From Hufsiella ginkgonis (GTDB lineage: Bacteria; Bacteroidota; Bacteroidia; Sphingobacteriales; Sphingobacteriaceae), in contig NZ_WVHS01000002.1 of the NCBI RefSeq assembly GCF_009834915.1, positions 806,001 to 870,000 of the forward strand: a stretch of DNA of 64,000 nt. Direction: 5' to 3'. Made by a program: the position numbers and the translations under genes. Below are positions 41,664-49,377 of the stretch, piece by piece. The notes under the pieces are model-generated. The model saw only the letters and a list, made by a program, of their open reading frames with translations. It searched no databases and was not told the origin of the DNA. Each line of letters starts with the position of its first letter. Within the stretch, counting starts at the first letter, position 1.

Positions 41664-42824
41664 TCAGTAACGTGGTCCGTCTTTCCTGAATCTGCCTTTT
41701 ATCATCCATACCTCTGATCTTCCGTTTGCCGAAAAGGCATTGGTACTGGTTATGGCGATGATGGTATCGTCGTTTAAAATACAGAGGCTGTTCCACAGTC
41801 CCGATTTACTGGCAGGAATCAGGAACGGGTTGCTGGTTTTTATGAAACTACGCGCCCTGTTATCGCCTATTGCGACCTTCATTTCGGCAAACCGGAGCTG
41901 GTTACGTCTCCCTTCGGTACCCTGGTAACACAAGATGGTTTCCCCGGTAGTAAGCTGTCGTAAAAAAGGCGCACCAGCGTAAATGGTATCCGGTAATGGT
42001 TCTTTCAGGGCAAAGGCGCGGTCGGGACTTTCTGCACCAACGGTTTTCGACCAGTTATTTTTGAGGGAGCTGCGAATCACCGCCGGCTTAAAATTGCGGA
42101 ATCCATTATCTTCAATGGCAAACACCACTTCGCGCTTATTGCGCAATAAGAGCGGTACCGGCATCCCGTCCCTGCTGCCGGGCCTGAAACTCACCACAAC
42201 CGGTTCCGGCGACCAAGTTCTACCGTTATCCAGCGATCTCAGCATGCTGATGTTCTGCTCATCTGAATTGGTAAACGGGCCCTCATCGGCAAAAAACAGC
42301 TGCAGTTCGCCGCTGCGGAGCTGAATTGCGGATGGTTCCCAGCAACCGTCCCTGAAAAGATGGCCGGCTTCATATAATGATCTTTCTGCCGACCATGTAG
42401 CGCCGTTGTCGTGGCTTATTTTAATCCTGATCCCGAACTTACGCGACGGATCTATGCGAAACGGACGGGGATTGTAACAAACCAGGATGTCGTTATTGGC
42501 GAGTACCAGGAGATCGGGCACTGCCATGTTCGTGTCTTCGGTTTTGGCGGCTACGGTTACGGGATCGCCCCAATGGACGCCGGCGTCGATACTTTTCACG
42601 GCTACTATACTTCCGTCGGCTTCATAAACTGCCAGCAGTGTCCCGCCCGGTAGTTGTGCCATCCTGGCGTAACCACAGTTGCGTTCGCCCCTGGCAGAAG
42701 ACGACACTTTAACAAGCGTGGCCTGGTCCCACACAATGTCGCCCCGCTGTGCAAACGCACCACTGGCAGGGAGAAAGATCGCGAATGCGATAATCGTTTT
42801 AGCAACTTTGCTGAAATTGAACAT
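41664..42824 (-). CDS. Exported sialidase-like (BNR/Asp-box) glycosidase
   Basis: 386 residues with a signal peptide (TIIAFAIFLPASGAFAQ). Asp-box repeats typical of six-bladed sialidase propellers are visible: SIDAGVHWGDPV, SHDNGATWSAE, SLDNGRTWSPE. An Arg in NPRPFRIDPSRKFGIRIK and the FRDGCWEPSAIQLRSGELQLFFADEG region fit an exo-acting glycosidase active site. The family includes sialidases and other exo-glycosidases (GH33/GH93-like), so true sialidase activity is not certain. Located in the periplasm or outer membrane. Confidence 0.8.
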   Translation of the reverse strand: MFNFSKVAKTIIAFAIFLPASGAFAQRGDIVWDQATLVKVSSSARGERNCGYARMAQLPGGTLLAVYEADGSIVAVKSIDAGVHWGDPVTVAAKTEDTNMAVPDLLVLANNDILVCYNPRPFRIDPSRKFGIRIKISHDNGATWSAERSLYEAGHLFRDGCWEPSAIQLRSGELQLFFADEGPFTNSDEQNISMLRSLDNGRTWSPEPVVVSFRPGSRDGMPVPLLLRNKREVVFAIEDNGFRNFKPAVIRSSLKNNWSKTVGAESPDRAFALKEPLPDTIYAGAPFLRQLTTGETILCYQGTEGRRNQLRFAEMKVAIGDNRARSFIKTSNPFLIPASKSGLWNSLCILNDDTIIAITSTNAFSANGRSEVWMIKGRFRKDGPRY

Positions 42825-42852
42825 CCGGTAAGGTTTTAATGGTTAGTATGCC

Positions 42853-42916
42853 TGTAACAAGTACTCAATAATACGTCTTTTTAACGTTTACCGGCAAATT
42901 TGCCAAGCTTGTTACA
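42853..42916. promoter_or_regulatory. Nested inverted repeats upstream of the sialidase gene
   Basis: Outer arms TGTAACAAG (42853-42861) and CTTGTTACA (42908-42916) are perfect 9-bp inverses 46 bp apart. Between them lies the 12-bp palindrome GGCAAATTTGCC (42893-42904). It lies 29-92 bp upstream of the minus-strand sialidase start, a suitable place for an operator. The rest of this 275-bp gap holds a promoter for the plus-strand DUF1080 gene and a short protein-like stretch. Confidence 0.4.
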
Positions 42917-43033
42917 AATACCCGTTATGAAAAATAACGCCGTGGAACCTGGTATGCGCAATTGCCTCCGGAGCACTATCTCCACCAGATCGTCGGATAC
43001 TACGCAGGGCCCGGTGATATTATGTAATATTAA

Positions 43034-43069
43034 TTTGACACGATATTTAATACACTCGGATTTTATTTG
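43034..43069 (+). promoter_or_regulatory. Possible promoter of the DUF1080 gene
   Basis: TTTG at 43034-43037 and TTTATTTG at 43062-43069 (one mismatch to TANNTTTG), 24 bp apart, which is longer than usual. They lie 31 bp before the ATG. Confidence 0.35.
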
Positions 43070-43099
43070 CTAATTTCGATTTAGCAAAACCAAAAATTA

Positions 43100-43819
43100 A
43101 TGAAAAAAACACTCATTCTATTCATGGCCTTCGCACTTTCGGGTGCTGCAAGTATGGCTCAAGCCCCTAATACGCTCACCAGGAAAGAACAAAAACAAGG
43201 TTGGAAGCTGCTATTTAACGGTAAAGATCTTACCGGCTGGCATACCTACCGCAGAGATACTGTAGGCTCAAAATGGCAGGTTAAAGACGGGACCATCGTT
43301 TTTGATCCCTCACAGCCAAGAAGTGGCGGCGGTGACATCGTAACCAATGGAGAATACGAGAACTATGAGCTTAACCTCGAATGGAAGATCTCTAAAGGCG
43401 GCAACAGCGGCATCATCTTCGACATCCAGGAGCAACCCCAGTTTGGCGCAACCTACCAGACCGGCCCTGAAATGCAGGTATTGGACAATATCGACGCAGC
43501 CGACAATAAAAAAGAAAATCACCTTGCTGGATGTTTATATGACATGGCAGGCGACGCTACCGTTTCAAAACCGGTGCCCGTCGGCGGATGGAATAAAGTA
43601 AGGATCATTCAGAACAAGGGTCACCTTACCTTTTACCTTAACGGCATCAAAACATTCGAAGGCCAGATCGGCAGCGAAGAGTGGAACAAGATGATCGCCA
43701 ACAGCAAATTTGCGAGCAAAGGCTTTGAAAATTTCGCCAAGGTGGCAAAAGGCAAGATCGCTTTGCAGGAACACCCTGGATCAAGCGCCTGGAGGAACAT
43801 CAAGATCCTTCCGCTGTAG
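43100..43819 (+). CDS. Exported DUF1080 (3-keto-disaccharide hydrolase-like) protein
   Basis: 239 residues: signal peptide (TLILFMAFALSGAASMAQ), then a single DUF1080 domain with [58 protein letters not shown] and WNKVRIIQNKGHLTFYLNG, ending SSAWRNIKILPL. It is a concanavalin-like fold acting on (3-keto) glycosides in the periplasm. It has its own strong terminator, so it is probably monocistronic. A paralogue with two such domains is at 16354-17715. Confidence 0.9.
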   Translation: MKKTLILFMAFALSGAASMAQAPNTLTRKEQKQGWKLLFNGKDLTGWHTYRRDTVGSKWQVKDGTIVFDPSQPRSGGGDIVTNGEYENYELNLEWKISKGGNSGIIFDIQEQPQFGATYQTGPEMQVLDNIDAADNKKENHLAGCLYDMAGDATVSKPVPVGGWNKVRIIQNKGHLTFYLNGIKTFEGQIGSEEWNKMIANSKFASKGFENFAKVAKGKIALQEHPGSSAWRNIKILPL

Positions 43820-43836
43820 ACGGCGACAGGACGTAA

Positions 43837-43870
43837 AAAAGCCCCATTTACACCGGTAAATGGGGCTTTT
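43837..43870 (+). terminator. Strong intrinsic terminator after the DUF1080 gene
   Basis: A perfect 14-bp stem AAAAGCCCCATTTA/TAAATGGGGCTTTT with a 6-base loop, 17 bp after the stop. The A- and T-runs make it work in both directions. Confidence 0.92.
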
Positions 43871-43939
43871 CTATGGATTTTCCCACCTGAACCATTGCAT
43901 GAACGATCACCTTTCAAAATCTGTTATATTAGAAAGTTA

Positions 43940-44857
43940 ATGGCAAGCCTGATGAAAACCACTACCGTAGAAGAGTTTTACCGGGAAACATCGGCACTGA
44001 TTCCGGAGGGGATCAGCAAAGAGATCGGGCATTTTAACGTTTTCGACCTGGAGGAGCTGGTTGGGCGGGCAGGTGCAAAACCGGTAATGCCCTATAACAG
44101 GCGCGCGTATTATAAGATCAGCCTCATAAAAGGACATAACCGTGCCGAATATGCAGACAAGACGATCGAGATCGAAAAAAGTGCGTTGCTGTTCGCCACG
44201 CCAAAGATCCCGTACAACTACATACCCTACGACACTAAACAATCCGGCCGGTTCTGCATTTTCACAGGCGAATTCCTGGTACAAGCAAAGAGCGGCGTGA
44301 TGCTGGATGAGCTTCCGATCTTCAAATCCGGCGGCATTCCGGTGTTCGAAGTGTCGGACGGCGCCGCTGCGGAAATTGACGCGATCTTTAAAAAGATGAC
44401 CAACGAACTTTCCTCAGACTATGCCTATAAATACGATCTCCTGCGAAATTATGTGCTCGAGCTGATCCATTATGGCCAGAAACTGCAGCCTGCTACCGCA
44501 CTTTACCCGGCCCACAATGCATCGGCAAGGGTTTCTTCCTTATTTGCCGAGCTGCTCGAGCGCCAGTTTCCCATCGAATCCCCCAGGCAAAAGCTCAGGC
44601 TACGCACCGCGAAGGATTATGCGGATACGCTCGCTATCCATGTAAATCACCTGAACAAGGTGCTAAAGGAAAACACAGGGAAAACCACCACGGAAATGAT
44701 CGCCCGCCGTATCATCCAGGAAGCCAAGATCCTGCTAAAACAAACCGACTGGAATATCTCGGAGATCGCTTACTCGCTGGGCTTCGAAGAGATCGCACAC
44801 TTCTCTAACTTTTTCCGCAAACGAACGTCGTTCTCCCCGGCAGCATTCCGGGGATAG
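43940..44857 (+). CDS. AraC family transcriptional regulator
   Basis: About 305 residues from ATG 43940 (MASLMKTTT); ATG 43952 is also possible. The N-terminal ~180 residues form a cupin-like sensor region (RAYYKISLIKGHNRAEYADKTIEIEKSALLFATP). The C-terminal double helix-turn-helix is at about 220-303 (TAKDYADTLAIHVNHLNKVLKENTGKTTTEMIARRI and WNISEIAYSLGFEEIAHFSNFFRKRTSFSPAAFR). This is the common Bacteroidota AraC type. The ligand is unknown, and no divergent target gene is obvious. Confidence 0.92.
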   Translation: MASLMKTTTVEEFYRETSALIPEGISKEIGHFNVFDLEELVGRAGAKPVMPYNRRAYYKISLIKGHNRAEYADKTIEIEKSALLFATPKIPYNYIPYDTKQSGRFCIFTGEFLVQAKSGVMLDELPIFKSGGIPVFEVSDGAAAEIDAIFKKMTNELSSDYAYKYDLLRNYVLELIHYGQKLQPATALYPAHNASARVSSLFAELLERQFPIESPRQKLRLRTAKDYADTLAIHVNHLNKVLKENTGKTTTEMIARRIIQEAKILLKQTDWNISEIAYSLGFEEIAHFSNFFRKRTSFSPAAFRG

Positions 44858-44949
44858 AAGAGAAGCGGGGGGATTAAAACATATCCCGATCCCCAACTAT
44901 TTTGCCTGGTCCGTTATGCGGTTGACAGCTCGCCGAACCGGTCAATAAA

Positions 44950-44975
44950 AAAAGCCGGGAATGATCCCGGCTTTT
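44950..44975 (-). terminator. Intrinsic terminator at the end of the outer-membrane-protein relic
   Basis: An 11-bp perfect stem AAAAGCCGGGA/TCCCGGCTTTT with loop ATGA. On the minus strand it is followed by a T7 run and begins at the relic's stop codon. It may also stop plus-strand transcription from the AraC gene 92 bp upstream. Confidence 0.85.
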
Positions 44976-45137
44976 CAATCAACAAACCTCAACTTAAAAC
45001 TAAACCTCACGCCCTGCTTCTCACTTTCCAGGTCCCTGCTGCGGGCGTTTATGATGGTTGGACTGCTAGATCCTCCCGATGGTTTAACGCCAAACAGGAA
45101 AAGACGGTTGATTACAATCAGATGATAATCCGTGGAT
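44975..45137 (-). pseudogene. Relic: C-terminal end of an outer-membrane beta-barrel protein
   Basis: The minus-strand frame reads, without a start codon, STDYHLIVINRLFLFGVKPSG, then a Gly/Ser-rich stretch, and ends EKQGVRFSFKLRFVD before TGA. Alternating hydrophobic residues and the terminal GVRFSFKLRF strand are typical of Bacteroidota outer-membrane barrel proteins. The frame is open for only about 53 codons and is cut off by a stop just before the DUF1398 gene. The terminator directly behind it fits the original gene end. So the rest of the gene was lost, perhaps when the DUF1398 segment arrived. Confidence 0.6.
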
Positions 45138-45139
45138 TT

Positions 45140-45541
45140 TTAAATATAATCGCCATCCGGGATTGGCTCCGCCACCATCACCCGCTGTTGTTTGTCAAGA
45201 TAACTGCATACCATTTTCCCGGTATCAACTGTCCACTTCTCTACTCCTGCTGCCGCCGCCTGCCTGCAAAATGTCAGAAAATCAGTCTGTCCCTGCTGGT
45301 GAATGGCAATGACATGGCGTAATTCATCGGCAGAGGCCACTTTATTGATCGTTAACGGCTCATACCTGGCGTGATCCGTCACCCGGTACCGGTTGCCGCC
45401 AAAATAGGTCACCGATCCGTCGGCAACCCGAAATTCATAGGTCAATAGTCCCAATCCCTTAATCTCCCGGACATAAGCCGGAAAATCAGCGCCTGTTTTT
45501 ACTTTACCGTGCGCTTCTTTTACTTGCTGTAATGTGAACAT
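45140..45541 (-). CDS. DUF1398 family protein (YbcV-like)
   Basis: 133 residues, soluble. The family pattern is clear: FTLQQVKEAHGKVKTGADFPAYVREIKGLGLLTYEF near the N-terminus, DGSVTYFGGNRYRV, and a C-terminal GVEKWTVDTGKMVCSYLDKQQ. Function is unknown; members are found in Bacteroidota and enterobacteria. It stands 63 bp after an AraC regulator gene on the same strand, and its stop lies 3 bp from the barrel-protein relic. Confidence 0.85.
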   Translation of the reverse strand: MFTLQQVKEAHGKVKTGADFPAYVREIKGLGLLTYEFRVADGSVTYFGGNRYRVTDHARYEPLTINKVASADELRHVIAIHQQGQTDFLTFCRQAAAAGVEKWTVDTGKMVCSYLDKQQRVMVAEPIPDGDYI

Positions 45542-45604
45542 AGTGTCTCGATTTTATACTGCAAAACTACCGGGGATGGCTGGGCCGGAATTGTAAAAAA
45601 TCGT

Positions 45605-46387
45605 TTATCCCGTCTTGCTGTTACGGCGAACCGCCTTAAGGTACCGCTCCGGCGTATAAGAGGTGAATTTCTTAAAGTCCTTGATAAAATGCGCCTGGTC
45701 ATAGTACGACGATAAGTATTCCGCAAGGTGCAGCCTGCCGCGTTCTAAGGCGTTTACCATGTTCCCGGCTCTTACAATCCCGGCAAACTTTTTGGGAGAT
45801 GCGCCAACTTTCGCCCTGAAACGCTTTTCGAGCGGGCTTTGGCTGCTGTTCAGGAGCTTAGCCACCTGGCTGATGCGTACGGTACCACCCGATTGATAAA
45901 TGTGATGAATCGCTTGCTGAACCAGCTTATCCCGCCCTAGACTAATAAGGTTACCAACGAGGAAACGTTCCACGATACTGATGCGTTCCCGGTCGCTGCC
46001 AGCATACTGCAGCTGCTCTTCTACTTCGCTGGTCTGCCGGCGACTAAAAAGCGCATCCAGCGCAATGCTTTGCCGGAATAGCTCGTGTATGGGTATCGCC
46101 ATAAAATGAGAGGCGCCCGTCTCTGTAAATACCACCAGCACCGTGCCCGTTTGAGGGCTGTTTTTAAAAAGCCTGTAAGCGTCCAGCAAACCTGTGATCC
46201 CCGAACTGGCCAGGGCCTGTGGCTGCCCCTTTTCTACCAGTTCAAGCTTCCCGCGATACTGAAAGCCCATCACTACAGCAGCTCCCGGCAGCACGGGGTA
46301 CGTCTGCGCTTCCCCGGCTTCGGAAATTACCAGGTGCTTTACGTAGGGCTTTAAACGTTCGCATGGCGCGTAGATCTCGTACCTCAT
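45605..46387 (-). CDS. AraC family transcriptional regulator
   Basis: Start at ATG 46387 (MRYEIYAPCERLKPYVKHLV), 260 residues; an upstream in-frame ATG adds six residues. The N-terminal domain is of the DUF6597/cupin-like kind found in Bacteroidota AraC proteins (VLPGAAVVMGFQYRG). The C-terminal HTH has VRISQVAKLLNSSQSPLEKRFRAKVGASPKKFAGIVR and LAEYLSSYYDQAHFIKDFKKFTSYTPERYLK. It may control the DUF1398 gene behind it. Confidence 0.9.
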   Translation of the reverse strand: MRYEIYAPCERLKPYVKHLVISEAGEAQTYPVLPGAAVVMGFQYRGKLELVEKGQPQALASSGITGLLDAYRLFKNSPQTGTVLVVFTETGASHFMAIPIHELFRQSIALDALFSRRQTSEVEEQLQYAGSDRERISIVERFLVGNLISLGRDKLVQQAIHHIYQSGGTVRISQVAKLLNSSQSPLEKRFRAKVGASPKKFAGIVRAGNMVNALERGRLHLAEYLSSYYDQAHFIKDFKKFTSYTPERYLKAVRRNSKTG

Positions 46388-46462
46388 GGTAAGGAATGGG
46401 CTCAAAAGCTCCAGTCAAAAATAACATTTGTTATGGAAAACCTGTCCCCATGCATCCCCATG

Positions 46463-46486
46463 GAGTGAGCACATAACGGCTCACTC
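46463..46486. promoter_or_regulatory. 8-bp inverted repeat upstream of the AraC gene
   Basis: GAGTGAGC-ACATAACG-GCTCACTC, perfect arms, 76 bp before the minus-strand start at 46387. A candidate operator. The remaining upstream sequence to 46527 shows nothing else. Confidence 0.4.
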
Positions 46487-46527
46487 TTGTGCTGCGCTTA
46501 TGCTGAAATCGCTACTTGCATTCCTGC

Positions 46528-46759
46528 CGGAATACGGCCGGAACGCCTCAGCCGATGGCCGTTGCCAAGATCGGTATCCCGGGAGGCTTATCGCCGCAGC
46601 CGTGGCAGTTAAAAGAGCTCACGGAGAAAAACGAGGTGGCCTATTACTAATTGTTCGATAGCGAGCAACCTGTACCTGTACTATACCCCTGAATACAAAC
46701 ATTGGAACGAAGGCCTGGAAGCAGGAATAAAGGCAGCCCAAGGAAACGAAAGGAAGTGA
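46528..46759 (+). pseudogene. Relic: C-terminus of an alpha-2-macroglobulin-like protein
   Basis: Two frames together give a recognisable ending. The first (46528-46650) reads RNTAGTPQPMAVAKIGIPGG then LSPQPWQLKELTEKNEVAYY before TAA. The second, shifted by one (about 46661-46759), reads ASNLYLYYTPEYKHWNEGLE and ends at TGA. Intact bacterial alpha-2-macroglobulin-like proteins in Bacteroidota carry these two blocks separated by about 35 residues (a FDNYLVFYW-type strand), so an internal deletion with frameshift has occurred. Everything upstream, including the start, is missing. Identification rests on recalled family pattern. Confidence 0.6.
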
Positions 46760-46790
46760 GTGACAATTTCGCACATGCCGGGGCACTCCC

Positions 46791-47387
46791 CTATTTCTTT
46801 TTAGGAGCGCGCCTAAAGGGATTAACCCGCTTTAAAAAGTCCGCCACACTATTTTTAGGAACAAAAGACTTCCCGTTTTTATAACGGGTAACCACCACCG
46901 AATCTGCCACGTATTTACGCACTTTCCCGTTCAATTTATCGTTGCGGTATGTCCCTTGTTCCAGCAATTTCCCGGCTGGATCGTACACAAAATAATCCCC
47001 GTATTTTGCACCTGTACGCCATCGTTCGCGGCTTTTTAGTTTACCATCGGCCGACCAGGCCAACCATTCACCGTGCTTGAGACCATTTTTAAAGCTGCCT
47101 TTCTCTTTAAGGTCCTTGCTAAGGTAATATTCCGTATAATTTCCATCGAGCAGTTTCCCGCTAAATCCGCCCTGCGTGGTACGGATCCGGTTGGCCGAAT
47201 ACCAATGATAAGTCTTCCCAGGCCTGGCAATAAAATTGTTTTTAGGGTTGCTAACCCCGGCGGTGACCGTATAGTCGGGGTAATTTACCGTTATCTTATC
47301 ATTCAGCAACGCTTTATACTCCCCGGCACGCTGTGCATACACCGGCGCGCACAAAATACTTAACACAAACAGGTAAATAATTTTCAT
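46791..47387 (-). CDS. YwqK/MORN-like repeat protein at the end of the secretion operon
   Basis: Start at ATG 47387 (MKIIYLFVLSILCAPVYAQ, a signal peptide); the codon two before is TTG. 198 residues. Repeats of the YwqK/MORN type appear from about residue 75: GNYTEYYLSKDLKEKGSFKNGLKHGEWLAWSADGKLKSRERWRTGAKYG and KLLEQGTYRNDKLNGKVRKY. A basic tail ends RRAPKKK. Databases often name such proteins YwqK antitoxin, but there is no toxin here. It begins 2 bp after the GspC-like stop, so it is coupled to the secretion genes. Confidence 0.78.
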   Translation of the reverse strand: MKIIYLFVLSILCAPVYAQRAGEYKALLNDKITVNYPDYTVTAGVSNPKNNFIARPGKTYHWYSANRIRTTQGGFSGKLLDGNYTEYYLSKDLKEKGSFKNGLKHGEWLAWSADGKLKSRERWRTGAKYGDYFVYDPAGKLLEQGTYRNDKLNGKVRKYVADSVVVTRYKNGKSFVPKNSVADFLKRVNPFRRAPKKK

Positions 47388-47389
47388 CC

Positions 47390-47875
47390 TCAATTCAGTT
47401 TAATGAACATAGTTTTCCCCTGGTAGCTAACCTGGAGCGAGTCCTTCAGGTTCTTAAGCAGCTTAAGTCCATCTATCGTTTGACCTTCGGAAACCATCTG
47501 TTCTTTGTTATTCATAATGATAATGGCAGAGATCTTTTTCGTCTCGGGGCTGGTGGCGTAACCCAGATATCTTACCTGGGGTGCCGGCATCGTGGGCGCT
47601 TGTATGGGCGGCGGACCTTGCCTGCTCGAAGGCGCTGCCGGGACGATTACTTGCTCCTGGCGATATTTGTCGCCGGCAAAAGGATCGCGGTAGTTTAATA
47701 CCAGGCTAACGGTATCCATTATCTTATAGCGACGGAGAGGCTCTTTGGCTTTCACCGCCATGCGAAGGGGTATAGCCTCTTCATTTCCCGTAGCGCTGAT
47801 CACCCGGTAGATGATCATTCCCCACAGGGCGATCACAACCACGATTAACCAATAAGTAGTCGCTTTTGACTTCAT
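47390..47875 (-). CDS. GspC/PilP-like inner-membrane protein of the secretion system
   Basis: 161 residues: one N-terminal membrane helix (YWLIVVVIALWGMIIYRVI), a linker with NYRDPFAG reminiscent of the PF-motif before PilP domains, a Pro-rich stretch, and a small beta domain. That domain (VRYLGYATSPETKKISAIII... MVSEGQTIDGLKLLKNLKDSLQVSY) fits the HR/PilP fold that contacts the secretin. No PDZ domain. Function inferred from fold pattern and operon position. Confidence 0.65.
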   Translation of the reverse strand: MKSKATTYWLIVVVIALWGMIIYRVISATGNEEAIPLRMAVKAKEPLRRYKIMDTVSLVLNYRDPFAGDKYRQEQVIVPAAPSSRQGPPPIQAPTMPAPQVRYLGYATSPETKKISAIIIMNNKEQMVSEGQTIDGLKLLKNLKDSLQVSYQGKTMFIKLN

Positions 47876-47882
47876 CCCCGGC

Positions 47883-48836
47883 TTACTGGATGGTAAAACC
47901 TCTTACCGCACTGTATGCTCCCCTGTTCCCGGCTTCGTCTATCGCCCTCACTTTCCAGTAAAGCTTGCCTGTTGCCGCCGATTCGTTGAAGGAATAGGAA
48001 GTACCGTTCAGTGTTACCGGGAATGCGGAACTGTAAGGCGTCGCCGAATCGCTTTTCATGACCACCAGCTCATAGCTTTTTGTACCCGTTACAACGGCCC
48101 ACTGGAGCGAAACGGGTTTCGGCAGCACCTTATTGTCATCAGGAAGTGTTAAGGCCACGGTAGCCGGTGCAAGCTGATCGGATACGATTTTGTAGATATC
48201 AGACCATTTGGACTGTTCCGTATCGTTCTCAGCCCTTACACGCCAGTATTGTATTTTGTTGGCAGACAACGGCACGGTATACCCGAGATTGGGTGTGGTG
48301 GCATTAAACACCAGTTTCGACTCGTCGGCAAAATTATTCGTATCCACCTGCAGCCGGTAACGGGTAGAACCATACAGTTTCGACCACGAATACGTAGCAT
48401 CGGCCTGGTTGGTAAGCGTATTATTGGCGGGGAGGGCCAGTATTACCTGCTGCTCCTTGATAGACGAGCGGTAGATCCTGAACCCACGCGTAGCATAGGC
48501 GGTATGGCTGCTGCCGTTTTCGGCCCGTACGCGCCATTCGTAAAGCCCGGGATCGAGGATAACGCGGAACTGCTCGCTCCCGGAGATCAGCGTATCAAGC
48601 ACCAGTTTTGCCGGCGAGCCGAAGGATGGCGTAACTACCTGGAACCGGTACGACAACGCATATTCTACCTCGTCCCACCAGAAGTTCTGCATATATTCAC
48701 CGCTTTCGTACTGGTCGGCAGGCGCCAGCAGGGTCACCTGCTTTTCAGCCACCGACGGCTCAATAAATTCGGTACAGGCATATAGCTGTGCCATAAGCAA
48801 GAAACCGCAAATGATCCTGGTGTGATGATGCTTCAT
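47883..48836 (-). CDS. Lipoprotein with three fibronectin-III-like domains
   Basis: 317 residues. A lipobox ends the signal peptide (MAQLYAC, lipidated Cys21). Three similar ~95-residue modules follow, each starting with a L-PA-D/N pattern (VTLLAPADQYESG, VILALPANNTLTNQ, VALTLPDDNKVLPK), with Trp-centred strands (NFWWDEVEYALSYRFQV; YSWSKLYGSTRYRLQV; LQWAVVTGTKSYELVV) and closing W-RVRA segments. Similar modules occur in surface-exposed FN3 proteins. It is located inside the secretion operon (4-bp overlap upstream, 7-bp gap downstream), so it is a candidate outer-membrane pilotin, structural partner or surface cofactor. Confidence 0.75.
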   Translation of the reverse strand: MKHHHTRIICGFLLMAQLYACTEFIEPSVAEKQVTLLAPADQYESGEYMQNFWWDEVEYALSYRFQVVTPSFGSPAKLVLDTLISGSEQFRVILDPGLYEWRVRAENGSSHTAYATRGFRIYRSSIKEQQVILALPANNTLTNQADATYSWSKLYGSTRYRLQVDTNNFADESKLVFNATTPNLGYTVPLSANKIQYWRVRAENDTEQSKWSDIYKIVSDQLAPATVALTLPDDNKVLPKPVSLQWAVVTGTKSYELVVMKSDSATPYSSAFPVTLNGTSYSFNESAATGKLYWKVRAIDEAGNRGAYSAVRGFTIQ

Positions 48837-49375
48837 TTTTTGATATTTTTTATCGCCCTAAAACTTACTTCCATTACCGGCTGACCACTTTCCTGCAGCC
48901 CCGGTTGCCTTACCGATTTAATAGACACCGTGCTGATCATCCCCATGTGCTTTACACGGGCCAAGGTATCCAGCAAAACCACCAGTGTGCGGTAGCCGGC
49001 CTTCATCCTGATGCTTTGTGTCAGCACTGTTTTTACGCTATCGTCTTCCGCGGATCTCCTCGCCGGTTCATACATGATCTCTGCTTTTTTACGGGCGGCG
49101 ATCCCCGAGGTTGTTAGCCAAAACTCATTGCTCCAGCCCAGGGAATCTACCCGGTAATTCGCCAGCAGCAGGTCGATCTCCTGCAGGTTCCTGCGCATAT
49201 AAGCGGGGTTGTCCTGCAGGTTTTCCTGCTCGTTCAATTGTTTCTCCAGTTGCATGTTTAACGAGAGGGCGTTCACCGTGTTCCGGATGGCCAGGTTCCA
49301 GGCTACCAGCAGGAACACCGCCGCCCCGGCTACCAATAACCGGTTCTTGTTTTTAAAAGAGAGCTTGGTCGTCAT
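48833..49375 (-). CDS. GspM/PilO-like inner-membrane protein
   Basis: Start at ATG 49375, 2 bp after the GspL-like stop; an alternative TTG start at 49381 would overlap it. 180 residues: one membrane helix (RLLVAGAAVFLLVAWNLAI), a coiled coil (LEKQLNEQENLQDNPAYMRRNLQEIDLLLANY), then a ferredoxin-like alpha/beta region (MKAGYRTLVVLLDTLARVKHMGMISTVSIKS... MEVSFRAI). This layout is that of GspM and PilO, which pair with GspL or PilN under the secretin. Confidence 0.72.
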   Translation of the reverse strand: MTTKLSFKNKNRLLVAGAAVFLLVAWNLAIRNTVNALSLNMQLEKQLNEQENLQDNPAYMRRNLQEIDLLLANYRVDSLGWSNEFWLTTSGIAARKKAEIMYEPARRSAEDDSVKTVLTQSIRMKAGYRTLVVLLDTLARVKHMGMISTVSIKSVRQPGLQESGQPVMEVSFRAIKNIKK

Positions 49376-49377
49376 AC

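Noticed and set aside
46791-47387. YwqK-like gene as the antitoxin of a toxin-antitoxin pair
   Set aside because: No small toxin gene is adjacent; it has a signal peptide and is coupled to secretion genes, so the antitoxin label carries no meaning here.
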